IMG/VR virus record: IMGVR_UViG_3300011013_000099
Span: 1-23,593 of that record
From: a virus
Strand: one strand, 5' to 3'
DNA length: 23,593 bases
Under the pieces are notes generated by a model. The model ran no database searches, was not told the DNA's origin, and saw nothing but the letters and a program-made list of their open reading frames with translations. This document shows, one piece after another, positions 13,997 to 20,456 of this stretch (positions are counted from its first letter, which is position 1; each line of letters begins with the position of its first letter). Position numbers and translations under genes: made by a program.

Positions 13997-14755
13997 ATGT
14001 TCAAAAAATTATCAGTATTTACATTGTTTTTTGTTTTTATGTTAACCAGTTTATCTTATTCAACTACAATCACATTAAGAACAATAAAAAGAAGTAAATC
14101 ATTTACAGCAGATGTATCTGCAAAAAAACCACTTGAAAGTCTTGATAAAAGAAAACTTTATTTAAATGTTTATTCAACACCTTTATTGTTAGATTTTGAT
14201 AATAAAACATATGATGCTTTTTGTGTTGATTTTTTTGCACATATTCATACAGGTGTATGGAATAATGCAAAATTTTCATCAGCAAAAGATTATTTTAATA
14301 CTAATTATGTTGATCCAGAAAATTCATTAAATTATGCAATATATAATTTATATCATAATTGGGATACTACAATGAATAATTCAAAATCTAAATCATTTGC
14401 ACAATTAAATACTTGGGATATTTTATATGATTTTCAACCTATTGAAGATCAATGTATTGATAAAAATTTTATATATTGGAATGTTAAAAATGCATTTGGA
14501 AAAAATTATACAAAAAAAGCACATAATAATAGTTTATATCAAAATTGTTTGTTAAATAGTAGATCAAATAGGTCTTATGAAGTAGAAAGTTTTATTGATC
14601 AATTTTCAGTTGTTGAATTTGGTGATACACCTGGAAAATATCAAACATTACTTATTAGAAAAACAAATTCACCAGTTCCAGAACCAGCAACACTTTTATT
14701 ATTTGGTATAGGTTTAATTTGGATATCAAAAAAATCAAAAAATAGTTTACTTTAA
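13997..14755 (+). CDS. Secreted protein with C-terminal PEP-CTERM sorting signal
   Basis: The N-terminus is a Sec signal peptide: MFKK, a hydrophobic core (LSVFTLFFVFMLTSL), then SYSTT as probable cleavage zone around residue 22. The C-terminus is a textbook PEP-CTERM tail: VPEPA, then the hydrophobic TLLLFGIGLIWI and the basic SKKSK before the end. In bacteria exosortase recognises this signal and processes the protein at the cell envelope. The middle part (about 200 residues) includes YDAFCVDFF, a segment often met in PEP-CTERM proteins, plus two other Cys. AAAGGAG at 13982-13988 precedes ATG 13997, with its own promoter. A phage gene like this could alter the host surface during infection or be acquired from a host. 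The signals are clear; the role is unknown. Confidence 0.88.
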   Translation: MFKKLSVFTLFFVFMLTSLSYSTTITLRTIKRSKSFTADVSAKKPLESLDKRKLYLNVYSTPLLLDFDNKTYDAFCVDFFAHIHTGVWNNAKFSSAKDYFNTNYVDPENSLNYAIYNLYHNWDTTMNNSKSKSFAQLNTWDILYDFQPIEDQCIDKNFIYWNVKNAFGKNYTKKAHNNSLYQNCLLNSRSNRSYEVESFIDQFSVVEFGDTPGKYQTLLIRKTNSPVPEPATLLLFGIGLIWISKKSKNSLL

Positions 14756-14786
14756 TATAGATATTGTTTATAATATAAAAAATAAA

Positions 14787-14863
14787 GCGGGTGTAGTTCT
14801 AATTGGTAGAACTTTGGCCTTCCAAGCTGATAGTTATAGGTTCAAATCCTATCACCCGCTCCA
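14787..14863 (+). tRNA. tRNA-Gly (anticodon UCC)
   Basis: The acceptor arms GCGGGTG and CACCCGC pair fully, with T73 and an encoded CCA. D-arm GTTC...GAAC encloses TAATTGGTA with the expected GG. The anticodon loop CTTCCAA gives TCC (14821-14823), reading GGA. T-arm ATAGG-TTCAAAT-CCTAT is perfect. A TATAAT box at 14769-14774 lies just upstream. GGA is a frequent Gly codon here. Confidence 0.95.
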
Positions 14864-14873
14864 CAAAATATTA

Positions 14874-14959
14874 GCAGGGACACAGGTGATGTGGTGACAC
14901 CAAGGCACTGTAAATGCCCCGTTTCGACTTTGTAGGTTCAACTCCTACTCCCTGCACCA
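14874..14959 (+). tRNA. tRNA-Tyr (anticodon GUA)
   Basis: The acceptor arms GCAGGGA and TCCCTGC pair fully, followed by A and an encoded CCA. The anticodon stem GGCA/TGCC holds loop CTGTAAA, giving GTA. A long variable arm (CCGTTTCGACTTT region) marks a class II tRNA, as expected for bacterial tRNA-Tyr. T-arm GTAGG-TTCAACT-CCTAC is good. It lies ten bases after tRNA-Gly and is probably co-transcribed and processed with it. Confidence 0.95.
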
Positions 14960-15001
14960 ACAAATATTCAATTAAAACATTTTTCCTTATAAAAACACTT
15001 C

Positions 15002-15030
15002 TTGACAATATTATAATGATATGATATGAT
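15002..15030 (+). promoter_or_regulatory. Sigma70-type promoter
   Basis: TTGACA at 15002-15007, a 17-base spacer and TATGAT at 15025-15030 precede the gene at 15064, after the tRNA pair. TATGAT is repeated just upstream, so the exact -10 box could shift by five bases. Confidence 0.65.
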
Positions 15031-15063
15031 ATTTATAATATTGATAATTAAAAGGAGATTAAA

Positions 15064-15570
15064 ATGGCTGTTAAACATTTTGTAACAAAAAATAATATAA
15101 TTTGTGGAACAAAAGCAAAAAAACCATTAACAACAGAAGTTAAAGAACTTGTAACATGTAAAAGATGTCTTAAAAAATTAGGTATTGTTATTCCTAAAAA
15201 AGATGCAACTCAAAAACCTAAAAAAGATGCAACTCAAAAACCTAAAAATAGAACAATTGAAAAAAATCAAACTAAAAGAAAAAAACCTTTAGGAATACAT
15301 TATATTAAAGATAAAAAATGGGGCCATTGTCTTAAAATAAATTCTAATGTTTTGTTAAAAATTGGTGATGATCTTGATGATAAAGTTAATGTATTAATTA
15401 TTATTTCAACAGAAGGTATGATGTCAACAAGTATGAAATTTGCTAATACATTGCAGTTACTTAAAGTAAAAGAAGCAAATTACCTTAGAGGATGGTTTAT
15501 TAATCATAAAATGCATAATGGTGGTGTAGTATATGTTCATGAGGTTAAAGAAGCATTTGAAAAGGAATAA
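15064..15570 (+). CDS. Unknown basic protein with Cys motif and internal repeat (168 aa)
   Basis: AAAGGAG at 15051-15057 precedes ATG 15064. The N-terminal 45 residues, with ICGTKA and VTCKRCLKKLG, form a single-zinc-like Cys cluster that I have seen, from memory, at the start of other phage hypotheticals. Next comes a linker with two perfect copies of KKDATQKP, coded by a 24-base tandem repeat, and a very basic stretch. The C-terminal part (about residues 75-168) is a mixed domain with WGHCLKIN and later VYVHEVKEAFEKE. A nucleic acid binding role would fit the charge and Cys pattern but is only inferred. Confidence 0.65.
   Translation: MAVKHFVTKNNIICGTKAKKPLTTEVKELVTCKRCLKKLGIVIPKKDATQKPKKDATQKPKNRTIEKNQTKRKKPLGIHYIKDKKWGHCLKINSNVLLKIGDDLDDKVNVLIIISTEGMMSTSMKFANTLQLLKVKEANYLRGWFINHKMHNGGVVYVHEVKEAFEKE
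15193..15248 (+). repeat. 24-base in-frame tandem repeat
   Basis: Two perfect 24-base units (15193-15216 and 15217-15240) plus the first eight bases of a third encode an eight-residue linker repeat, PKKDATQK. Being a multiple of three it preserves the frame; copy number could vary between related phages by slippage. Confidence 0.9.
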
Positions 15571-15573
15571 AAT

Positions 15574-15783
15574 ATGTTTTGGTTTAATAAAAACAAAAAA
15601 GATAAAGATGATGAATTAAATATCTTTAAAGAAAAAACCAGAAAAAAATTATCATATATTTATCAACATATTAATGAAATATTAATAATGAGTGAAAGAA
15701 AAGAAAATACTATTTCTATATCTGTAACTTTAATGAAATATTTAAAAACTGATATTAAAGACTTATTTGATAGTTTAGAATAA
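15574..15783 (+). CDS. Unknown small helical protein (69 aa)
   Basis: ATG 15574 is three bases after the previous stop, with AAAAGGAA upstream at 15560-15567. The product is mostly helical, with a basic N-terminus (MFWFNKNKKDKDD) and the heptad-like KLSYIYQHINEILIM. It contains MSERKEN, coded by the same bases as in the gene at 13419. There is no membrane segment despite the aromatic start. Unknown function. Confidence 0.55.
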   Translation: MFWFNKNKKDKDDELNIFKEKTRKKLSYIYQHINEILIMSERKENTISISVTLMKYLKTDIKDLFDSLE

Positions 15784-15799
15784 TTATAAAGGATACATA

Positions 15800-16426
15800 A
15801 TGAAAGATAAAAAAATAAAATATGATAAATTAATGAATAAAATTGATGGTAAATTTGGTAAACTTGAAGATTGGTTTCTTAATTTATCATTTGTAAAAAA
15901 TAAACCACTTGAAGATAAATATTTTACATTATGTAGAATTAAAATAAAACTTAAAGATTTTTTATGGAATGATCCTAAAAATTTTATTGTTAATACATGG
16001 AAATATAGAAAAATTCTTAAAGATGATAGATGGTTTGATCATTATCATCTTATGAGTTTACTTAAACATAAGCTTAAAAATGATGCTAAATATTATAGAT
16101 TATATGGTGTTTCTATTGAATCAGATAAATGTGCTTCACAAATGGAAGAATGTGTTAAACTTCTTAATGTAATGATAAAAGATGAATATGATGAACATGT
16201 TATTGATAATGTTAGAAAAAAATATGGTATGAAAACAATTGATGAACTCTTAAAAGAAGATATAAATTTTTCAATAAATGAAAAAGAAATTTTGTTAGAA
16301 GATCAAAAAAAAGAATATAGTAAAAATATTAGAAAAGGATATGAAGAAGCTAATAATAGAAGACAACATGATACTAAAAGACTTTTCAAAATAATGTCAG
16401 ATAATATTTGGAGTTGGTGGGATTGA
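15800..16426 (+). CDS. Conserved-looking phage protein, helical (208 aa)
   Basis: AAGGATA at 15788-15794 precedes ATG 15800. The protein is helical, with a DRWFDHYHLMSLLKHKLK segment near residues 76-93, CVKLLNVMIKDEYDE near 117-131, and a C-terminal HDTKRLFKIMSDNIWSWWD. The combination of a W-D-...-LL-KLK segment, a KLL...DEY helix and a final WWD recalls a hypothetical family common in large phages and metagenomes. No catalytic signature is known to me. Its stop overlaps the next start by one base (TGATG), so the two are probably translationally coupled. Function unknown. Confidence 0.75.
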   Translation: MKDKKIKYDKLMNKIDGKFGKLEDWFLNLSFVKNKPLEDKYFTLCRIKIKLKDFLWNDPKNFIVNTWKYRKILKDDRWFDHYHLMSLLKHKLKNDAKYYRLYGVSIESDKCASQMEECVKLLNVMIKDEYDEHVIDNVRKKYGMKTIDELLKEDINFSINEKEILLEDQKKEYSKNIRKGYEEANNRRQHDTKRLFKIMSDNIWSWWD

Positions 16427-16998
16427 TGTATTATGAACAATTAGATATAATCAATTCTTTTAAAAAGGTCAAAGGTCAAAGACCTGTTAAAAAATTACCT
16501 AAACTCACATCAGAAAACCTTACACAAATCAAAAATCTTACAGATAATTTTAATACAAAATGGTCTAATATAGATCCATCAATTTATTTTAAATGTGGTT
16601 TAAAGCTATGGAAAACCTTTTCATATTCAAGATTTATGAATAGTGCTATTTTGGAAAAATATATTCATAAAGATAAAATTATAAAAAGAAAAATAATAGA
16701 AAAAAATGATATTATTGAATCATTTCAATACATAAAACATAAAAAACATGATTCATTATATTCTTATACAAAATGTAAAGATGGTACATTGTTACATTTA
16801 TGTTGTCTTGATTTTTTTTATAACAAAATTGATAAAGTATTGATTTCTTATTTAATGTTTTATAATTATTTTAAAGTATCAGAACTTGATAAGAGATATA
16901 CAAATTATATATGGAATAATAAAAAAGAAATGAAAGCAAAAGTAAAAAGATGGAAAAGAGTAATTCAAAAATGTGAAAATGAAATATTAAAAGGATAA
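16426..16998 (+). CDS. Unknown protein (190 aa)
   Basis: The start ATG 16426 shares a base with the previous TGA; an upstream TTG at 16408 is possible but less likely given this coupling. The protein is basic, with a Lys/Pro-rich N-terminal segment (KKVKGQRPVKKLPKLTSE), a central hydrophobic and Cys-containing part (LLHLCCLDFFY near residues 130-140) and a very basic C-terminal helix (KAKVKRWKRVIQKCEN). No membrane segment is convincing. I do not recognise it. Confidence 0.65.
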   Translation: MYYEQLDIINSFKKVKGQRPVKKLPKLTSENLTQIKNLTDNFNTKWSNIDPSIYFKCGLKLWKTFSYSRFMNSAILEKYIHKDKIIKRKIIEKNDIIESFQYIKHKKHDSLYSYTKCKDGTLLHLCCLDFFYNKIDKVLISYLMFYNYFKVSELDKRYTNYIWNNKKEMKAKVKRWKRVIQKCENEILKG

Positions 16999-17002
16999 AA
17001 TT

Positions 17003-17146
17003 ATGAAAATAAATGATAAACCATATATGGATAAACCAAAGAAAAAAGATCAAATTAAAGATCAATTAATATATGGTAATGGTGAAACTCTTGCTGAAAA
17101 GAAAAAGAAAAAGAAAAAATATAAAGAAAATAAACTTAATGAATAA
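17003..17146 (+). CDS. Small Lys-rich peptide (47 aa)
   Basis: AAAGGATAA at 16989-16997 precedes ATG 17003. The 47 residues include KPKKKDQIKDQLIYGNGETL and a run of Lys near the C-terminus. The stop at 17144-17146 overlaps the next gene's start by eight bases. The composition suggests a nucleic acid binding or disordered peptide. It is short, but the ribosome binding site and overlaps are in keeping with its neighbours. Confidence 0.5.
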   Translation: MKINDKPYMDKPKKKDQIKDQLIYGNGETLAEKKKKKKKYKENKLNE

Positions 17147-17609
17147 TACAAAAAATATTATATCATATTCATCATATGATGATTTAAAAAATCATAAAGA
17201 TGTTTTTTTAAAATTAGGTTTTGAATTAGAAAATACTATGAATAATATTATTAGTAATATTTGGAAAGAAGATCCAAATATTACTTTAAAAAATGATTTT
17301 AAAAAATTTACTAAAGATAATTGTATGATAATTATAGCTTATAATAATAGTAATCCTATTGGTTTTATTGTTATTAATACTGATATTAAATTTGAAGTAG
17401 GTTATATTCATATGTTATTTGTAGAAAAAGAATTTCAAGGTAAAGGAAATATTGGAAAAGGACTATTAGAAAGATCTAAAGTATTTTTTAAAAATACTAA
17501 AGCTAAATCTATATCTGTTGGTACTCCTTGGAAAAATATTAATGGTAAGAAATTTTATAAAAAAATGGGATTTAAAGAAGAAAGTGTTGGATATATGTTA
17601 GATATATAA
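17139..17609 (+). CDS. GNAT-family N-acetyltransferase, copy 1 (156 aa)
   Basis: This is a GNAT-fold enzyme that would transfer acetyl from acetyl-CoA to an amine; the substrate is unknown. The fold signature is clear: a strand with IGFIVINTDI, then VGYIHMLFVEKEFQGKGNIGKGLLERS, where QGKGNIG is the CoA pyrophosphate loop (motif A), and the C-terminal NGKKFYKKMGFKEES (motif B). I chose ATG 17139; the longer upstream frame would run through the small Lys-rich gene. A close paralogue lies at 18794, with the same length and most residues unchanged. GNAT enzymes in phages can modify host proteins or counter toxins, but that cannot be decided here. Confidence 0.85.
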   Translation: MNNTKNIISYSSYDDLKNHKDVFLKLGFELENTMNNIISNIWKEDPNITLKNDFKKFTKDNCMIIIAYNNSNPIGFIVINTDIKFEVGYIHMLFVEKEFQGKGNIGKGLLERSKVFFKNTKAKSISVGTPWKNINGKKFYKKMGFKEESVGYMLDI

Positions 17610-17619
17610 GGATACAATT

Positions 17620-17943
17620 ATGGCTTTTACTAAAAAGAAAAGAAAGGAAATAGAAACTTTAATCTATTCTATATTTGATAAACTTGATAAAACAAATGAA
17701 AATACAGATAGATATAAAACTTTTTTTAAAAATTTAAATGATAAACAATTTACTTCTTGGGCTACTAAATTTCTTAAAGATCCTGAAGAAAATTTTTATT
17801 TAGAAGTTTTACCTTATAAAAATGAACCTCATTTAAAGGATATTAAAAAAGCTGCAGATATACTTAAAATTCCTTTAGAAGAAACAGTAACTTTTCCTCA
17901 TTTAGGAGGTATACAAACTCCTAAACCTGTTCCAGTTGGGTAA
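17620..17943 (+). CDS. Phage protein, first exon interrupted after PVPVG
   Basis: AAGGATA at 17608-17614 precedes ATG 17620. The 107 visible residues are helical at first (FTKKKRKEIETLIYSIFDKLDKT), then have LKDPEENFYLEVLPYKNEPH and end TPKPVPVG, with TAA at 17941-17943. The stop lies at the first bases of sequence with group I intron features, so the true protein probably continues after splicing. From memory, longer phage proteins with a similar N-terminus continue through a conserved PVPVGY segment; I am not certain of this. A possible 3' exon with a Pro-rich end lies at about 18307-18411. The function is unknown. Confidence 0.7.
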   Translation: MAFTKKKRKEIETLIYSIFDKLDKTNENTDRYKTFFKNLNDKQFTSWATKFLKDPEENFYLEVLPYKNEPHLKDIKKAADILKIPLEETVTFPHLGGIQTPKPVPVG

Positions 17944-18311
17944 AAATTGCTCAATTAAAATCCCTTTAATTGCTGGAAACTCTTAACATGTGATGATGAA
18001 GACAATCAGCAGCGAAGCCTTAATTGAAATGTATAAATATAAGAAATTCTAGTTAGCAACTAGAAATATAAAAATTGATATTTCTTGAAATCTCATATGC
18101 CTTGGAATAGAAATTTAGATACATCCCCGGGGAAGATTTTAAATTTATAAAATTTTGAAGCTTTAGATAATATACATTTCAAGATAGAAAATTTTTTATA
18201 AAGACTAGTCATTTTATAGTTTGAAAATAAAACTAGTTTTAATAAAAATATTTTTATATAAAAATTAAGGAACGTTCAACGACTAGTGCATAGCACGTAC
18301 ACCTAAGTGGG
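17942..18311 (+). ncRNA. Group I intron core (P, Q and R elements)
   Basis: The 5' exon ends TTGGGT, the same as at the T4 td splice site. Within the intron are a P-like element AATTGCTGGAAAC (17968-17980), a Q-like element AATCAGCAGC (18004-18013) whose CAGC pairs with GCTG of P to form P4, and an R element GTTCAACGACTAG (18274-18286). Just before P, CAATTAAA and TTTAATTG form a hairpin with loop ATCCC. A TCCCCGGGGA palindrome lies at 18124-18133. I cannot find a convincing S element (AAGATATAGTC type) before the putative 3' exon, so the intron may be degenerate, unusual, or continue beyond. The end is only estimated; no homing endonuclease is encoded. Confidence 0.6.
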
Positions 18312-18411
18312 TGGAAACAGAGAAAATGTATATAAAATTCCTAAATTCAAAACTCCAAGAGAACCTCAAAATTTTAATCCTACTGTTGGAGAAATACCAC
18401 AATATGTATAA
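18307..18411 (+). CDS. Candidate 3' exon of the interrupted gene
   Basis: An open frame runs from after TAA 18304-18306 to TAA 18409-18411 and has no start codon with a ribosome binding site. It reads NRENVYKIPKFKTPREPQNF and ends NPTVGEIPQYV. The Pro-rich style matches the end of exon 1 (TPKPVPVG), and codon use is like that of real genes. The following gene has AAGGGATAT just after the stop, as expected for an operon. The exact splice junction cannot be fixed: joining after TTGGGT requires that the 3' exon begins with the last two bases of a codon. Confidence 0.4.
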   Translation: MGGNRENVYKIPKFKTPREPQNFNPTVGEIPQYV

Positions 18412-18422
18412 GGGATATAATT

Positions 18423-18782
18423 ATGACAATATTTCTTAAAGAAAAATATGAATTAAAAGATACTTATGAAAAAAATAAAAATTTTTGGTATATAGATAAT
18501 TTAATTAAAATTACTAAAAATTTACCTATAAAAACTATGAAAGTTGATAAGAAATTTCTTAATAAAAAAATAAAAGAAAGTTGGACACTTAATACTTTTT
18601 TTGATCTTAAAATTCATATAGAAAAAATTAATAAAGCCAATTTAAAATATCCAATTATTATTGATTCTAAAAATAATATTATAGATGGTAAACATAGAAT
18701 AATGAAGGCTATTCTTCAAAATAAAAAGATAATTAAATTTGTAAGAATTAATAAAATGCCTCCTGCAGATTTTAAATATTAA
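18423..18782 (+). CDS. ParB/sulfiredoxin-fold-like protein (119 aa)
   Basis: AAGGGATAT at 18411-18419 precedes ATG 18423. The C-terminal half has YPIIIDSKNNIIDGKHRIMK (residues 79-98), the DGxHR segment typical of ParB N-terminal / Srx-like nucleotide-binding domains, followed by ILQNKKIIKFVRI. The first half is helical and basic. At 119 residues it holds only this single domain and lacks the DNA-binding part of true ParB. Small phage proteins with this fold can act as nucleases, kinases or CTPases, so the role stays open. It lies between the interrupted gene and a GNAT paralogue. Confidence 0.6.
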   Translation: MTIFLKEKYELKDTYEKNKNFWYIDNLIKITKNLPIKTMKVDKKFLNKKIKESWTLNTFFDLKIHIEKINKANLKYPIIIDSKNNIIDGKHRIMKAILQNKKIIKFVRINKMPPADFKY

Positions 18783-18793
18783 GGAAAAAATAT

Positions 18794-19273
18794 ATGATAT
18801 TTCTTAATGAAACAAAAAATCTTATATCTTATTCAGAATTTGATGATTTAAAAAATCATAAAGATGTTTTTTTAAATTTAGCTCTTAAATTAGAAAATAT
18901 TATGAATAATATGATTAATAAGGTTTGGAAAGAAAACCCAAATATTACTATAAAAAATGATTTTAAAAAATTTACCAGAGATAATTGTATGATAATTATA
19001 GCTTATAATAATAATAAACCTATTGGTTTTATTGTCATTAATACTGATATTAAAATTAAAGTTGGTTATATTCATATGTTATTTGTAAAAAAGGAATTTC
19101 AAGGTAAGGGAAGTATTGGAAAAGGGTTATTAGAAAGATCTAAAATATTTTTTAAAAACACTAAAGCTAAATCTATATCAGTTGGTACTCCTTGGAAAAA
19201 TATTAATGGTAAAAAATTTTATAAAAAAATGGGATTTAAAGAAGAAAGCATTGGATATATGTTAGATATATAA
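18794..19273 (+). CDS. GNAT-family N-acetyltransferase, copy 2 (159 aa)
   Basis: AAGGAAA at 18781-18787 precedes ATG 18794. The sequence is colinear with the GNAT at 17139 and most positions are identical, including VGYIHMLFV, the motif A loop QGKGSIGKGLLERS and the last 30 residues almost unchanged. Differences cluster in the N-terminal 20 residues (MIFLNETKNLISYSEFDD here) and scattered conservative changes. This is a tandem paralogue separated by the intron-bearing gene and the ParB-like gene. Duplication with both copies intact suggests different substrates, dosage, or recent copying. Confidence 0.85.
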   Translation: MIFLNETKNLISYSEFDDLKNHKDVFLNLALKLENIMNNMINKVWKENPNITIKNDFKKFTRDNCMIIIAYNNNKPIGFIVINTDIKIKVGYIHMLFVKKEFQGKGSIGKGLLERSKIFFKNTKAKSISVGTPWKNINGKKFYKKMGFKEESIGYMLDI

Positions 19274-19316
19274 GTTTACTTTTATAAAATAATTATATAT
19301 AATATAAAGATATGGA

Positions 19317-19375
19317 GTCCATTCATCAACTAAAAATCAGATGGACAAATTAATTAAAAATACTTGCAATGATGA
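19317..19375 (+). promoter_or_regulatory. Possible pseudoknot in the gp32 leader
   Basis: GTCCAT (19317-19322) pairs with ATGGAC (19341-19346). Inside the loop, TCATCA (19323-19328) can pair with TGATGA (19370-19375) downstream, giving an H-type pseudoknot, followed by an A-rich stretch with the ribosome binding site. T4 gene 32 is autoregulated by gp32 binding to a leader with a pseudoknot and an unstructured A/U region, so the layout is a good match. There is no loop between the first arms, so one base pair may open. I infer function from position and analogy only. Confidence 0.45.
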
Positions 19376-19406
19376 TAAGGAAGTATAAAAAAGGGAGAAT
19401 ATGCTT

Positions 19407-20366
19407 ATGAGTAAATGGATTAAAAAAGATAAATTTAAATCTTTTGTAAATCAAAGAGAACAAGAACCAGAACCATCATCTAATAATAGTTTTGTTAAAA
19501 AGTGGAAAAATCCTAAAATGGGTACTGTTGAAAAGGCAAATGTTTATAGAGTAAGATTATTGCCTGATAAAAATAGTGAATTTTATAAACATTATTATTA
19601 TCATTATTTTATGACAGATGAAAAACATCATTTTATTAAATGTTCTAAAACAGATGGCATGGATAATTTTTGTCCTTGGTGTTCTATTACACAGACACTT
19701 TACAAAGGTAATAAAGAAGATAAAAAGCTTGCTAAAAATTATCAAAGAAAAGAAAGATTTGTTGGAAATATTGTTGTTATTGATGATCCAAGAGATGAAG
19801 ATGTTGATGATGAATACAAAGTCTCTGGTAAAGTAAGATTATATGAATTTCCTGCAACAATTGAAAGTAAAATTAAGGCTGAACTTACAGATAAAGCAGA
19901 AGGATTTGGTTCAGCAGTATTTGATCCAGAAGATGGTCATGATTTGTTAATTAAAATTAAAGCTAAAAAACCTGATCCAAATGGCAAAAGTTGGCCTGAT
20001 TATTCTGATACAATGTTTGCTAGAAAATCAACTTCACTTGGTACTGAAAAAGAAATTGATGATCTAATGGAAGAGACAACTGATCTTGTTGAATATCTTA
20101 AAGATTCTACTCTTAGCTGGGAAGAGCATAAAAAACTTTTACAAATTGAAGGAGTTTGGGAAGATGTAGAAGATGAATGGAATAGAAGAGTTAATGAAAC
20201 AGAAGATTTAATAAAAAAAGAAAAAAAATCACCTAATGAAGATGTTAAGAAAGTAACTATTAATGCTGATGATCCAAAAGAAGAAAAATCACCGGATGAA
20301 GATGATCAATCATTTGATGATGATGAAGATGAAGCAGCATTAATGGCAAAACTTATGGATAATTAA
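19407..20366 (+). CDS. gp32-type single-stranded DNA binding protein
   Basis: This would coat single-stranded DNA at the replication fork and in recombination. A zinc site has ligands His66, Cys79, Cys89 and Cys92 (CPWC), spacing H-x12-C-x9-C-x2-C, the same as T4 gp32 (H64, C77, C87, C90). The N-terminal segment is basic (MSKWIKKDKFKSFVNQR), the core has ANVYRVRLLPDKNSEFY and RFVGNIVVIDDPRDEDVDD, and the tail is acidic with DDDEDEAALMAKLMDN, the region T4 gp32 uses for partner proteins. Length 319 is close to T4's 301. GGGAG at 19393-19397 sits nine bases before ATG 19407, better than for ATG 19401. Assignment strong. Confidence 0.92.
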   Translation: MSKWIKKDKFKSFVNQREQEPEPSSNNSFVKKWKNPKMGTVEKANVYRVRLLPDKNSEFYKHYYYHYFMTDEKHHFIKCSKTDGMDNFCPWCSITQTLYKGNKEDKKLAKNYQRKERFVGNIVVIDDPRDEDVDDEYKVSGKVRLYEFPATIESKIKAELTDKAEGFGSAVFDPEDGHDLLIKIKAKKPDPNGKSWPDYSDTMFARKSTSLGTEKEIDDLMEETTDLVEYLKDSTLSWEEHKKLLQIEGVWEDVEDEWNRRVNETEDLIKKEKKSPNEDVKKVTINADDPKEEKSPDEDDQSFDDDEDEAALMAKLMDN

Positions 20367-20375
20367 AAAAAATTC

Positions 20376-20403
20376 TTGACAAACAAAAAAAAGTTATTAT
20401 ATT
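20376..20403 (+). promoter_or_regulatory. Sigma70-type promoter for the Hsp20 gene
   Basis: TTGACA at 20376-20381, a 16-base spacer and TATATT at 20398-20403 lie 54 bases before the Hsp20 start. The -10 box falls inside the left arm of a 17-base inverted repeat, so an overlapping operator is possible. Confidence 0.65.
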
Positions 20404-20439
20404 ACATAAAGTAAATAATTCATAATATAATAACTTTTT
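20388..20439 (+). repeat. 17-base perfect inverted repeat
   Basis: The arms are 20388-20404 and 20423-20439, with an 18-base centre. The left arm overlaps the -10 box of the Hsp20 promoter; the right arm ends in five T. It may be an operator for a dimeric regulator, or serve as a transcription terminator for the gp32 message arriving from upstream. The two roles are not exclusive. Confidence 0.75.
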
Positions 20440-20456
20440 AATTTTAGGAGGAATAA

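Noticed and set aside
15193-15248. CRISPR-like or mobile repeat
   Set aside because: It is a short in-frame tandem repeat that codes for a protein linker.
19305-19320. AAGATATGGAGTCC resembles a group I intron S element, which could extend the intron at 17942 to about 19340 with two genes inside
   Set aside because: It has extra bases compared with AAGATATAGTCC and would pair with R over only four bases; joining there gives a stop after four or five codons. The same bases form a better pseudoknot for gp32. It is kept only as an alternative to be tested by RT-PCR.
19341-19388. 15-codon frame before gp32
   Set aside because: Too short, no ribosome binding site, and inside the proposed leader structure.
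19618-19836. Plus-strand open frame of 72 codons inside gp32
   Set aside because: It lies in another frame of a well-identified gene and has no independent start signals.
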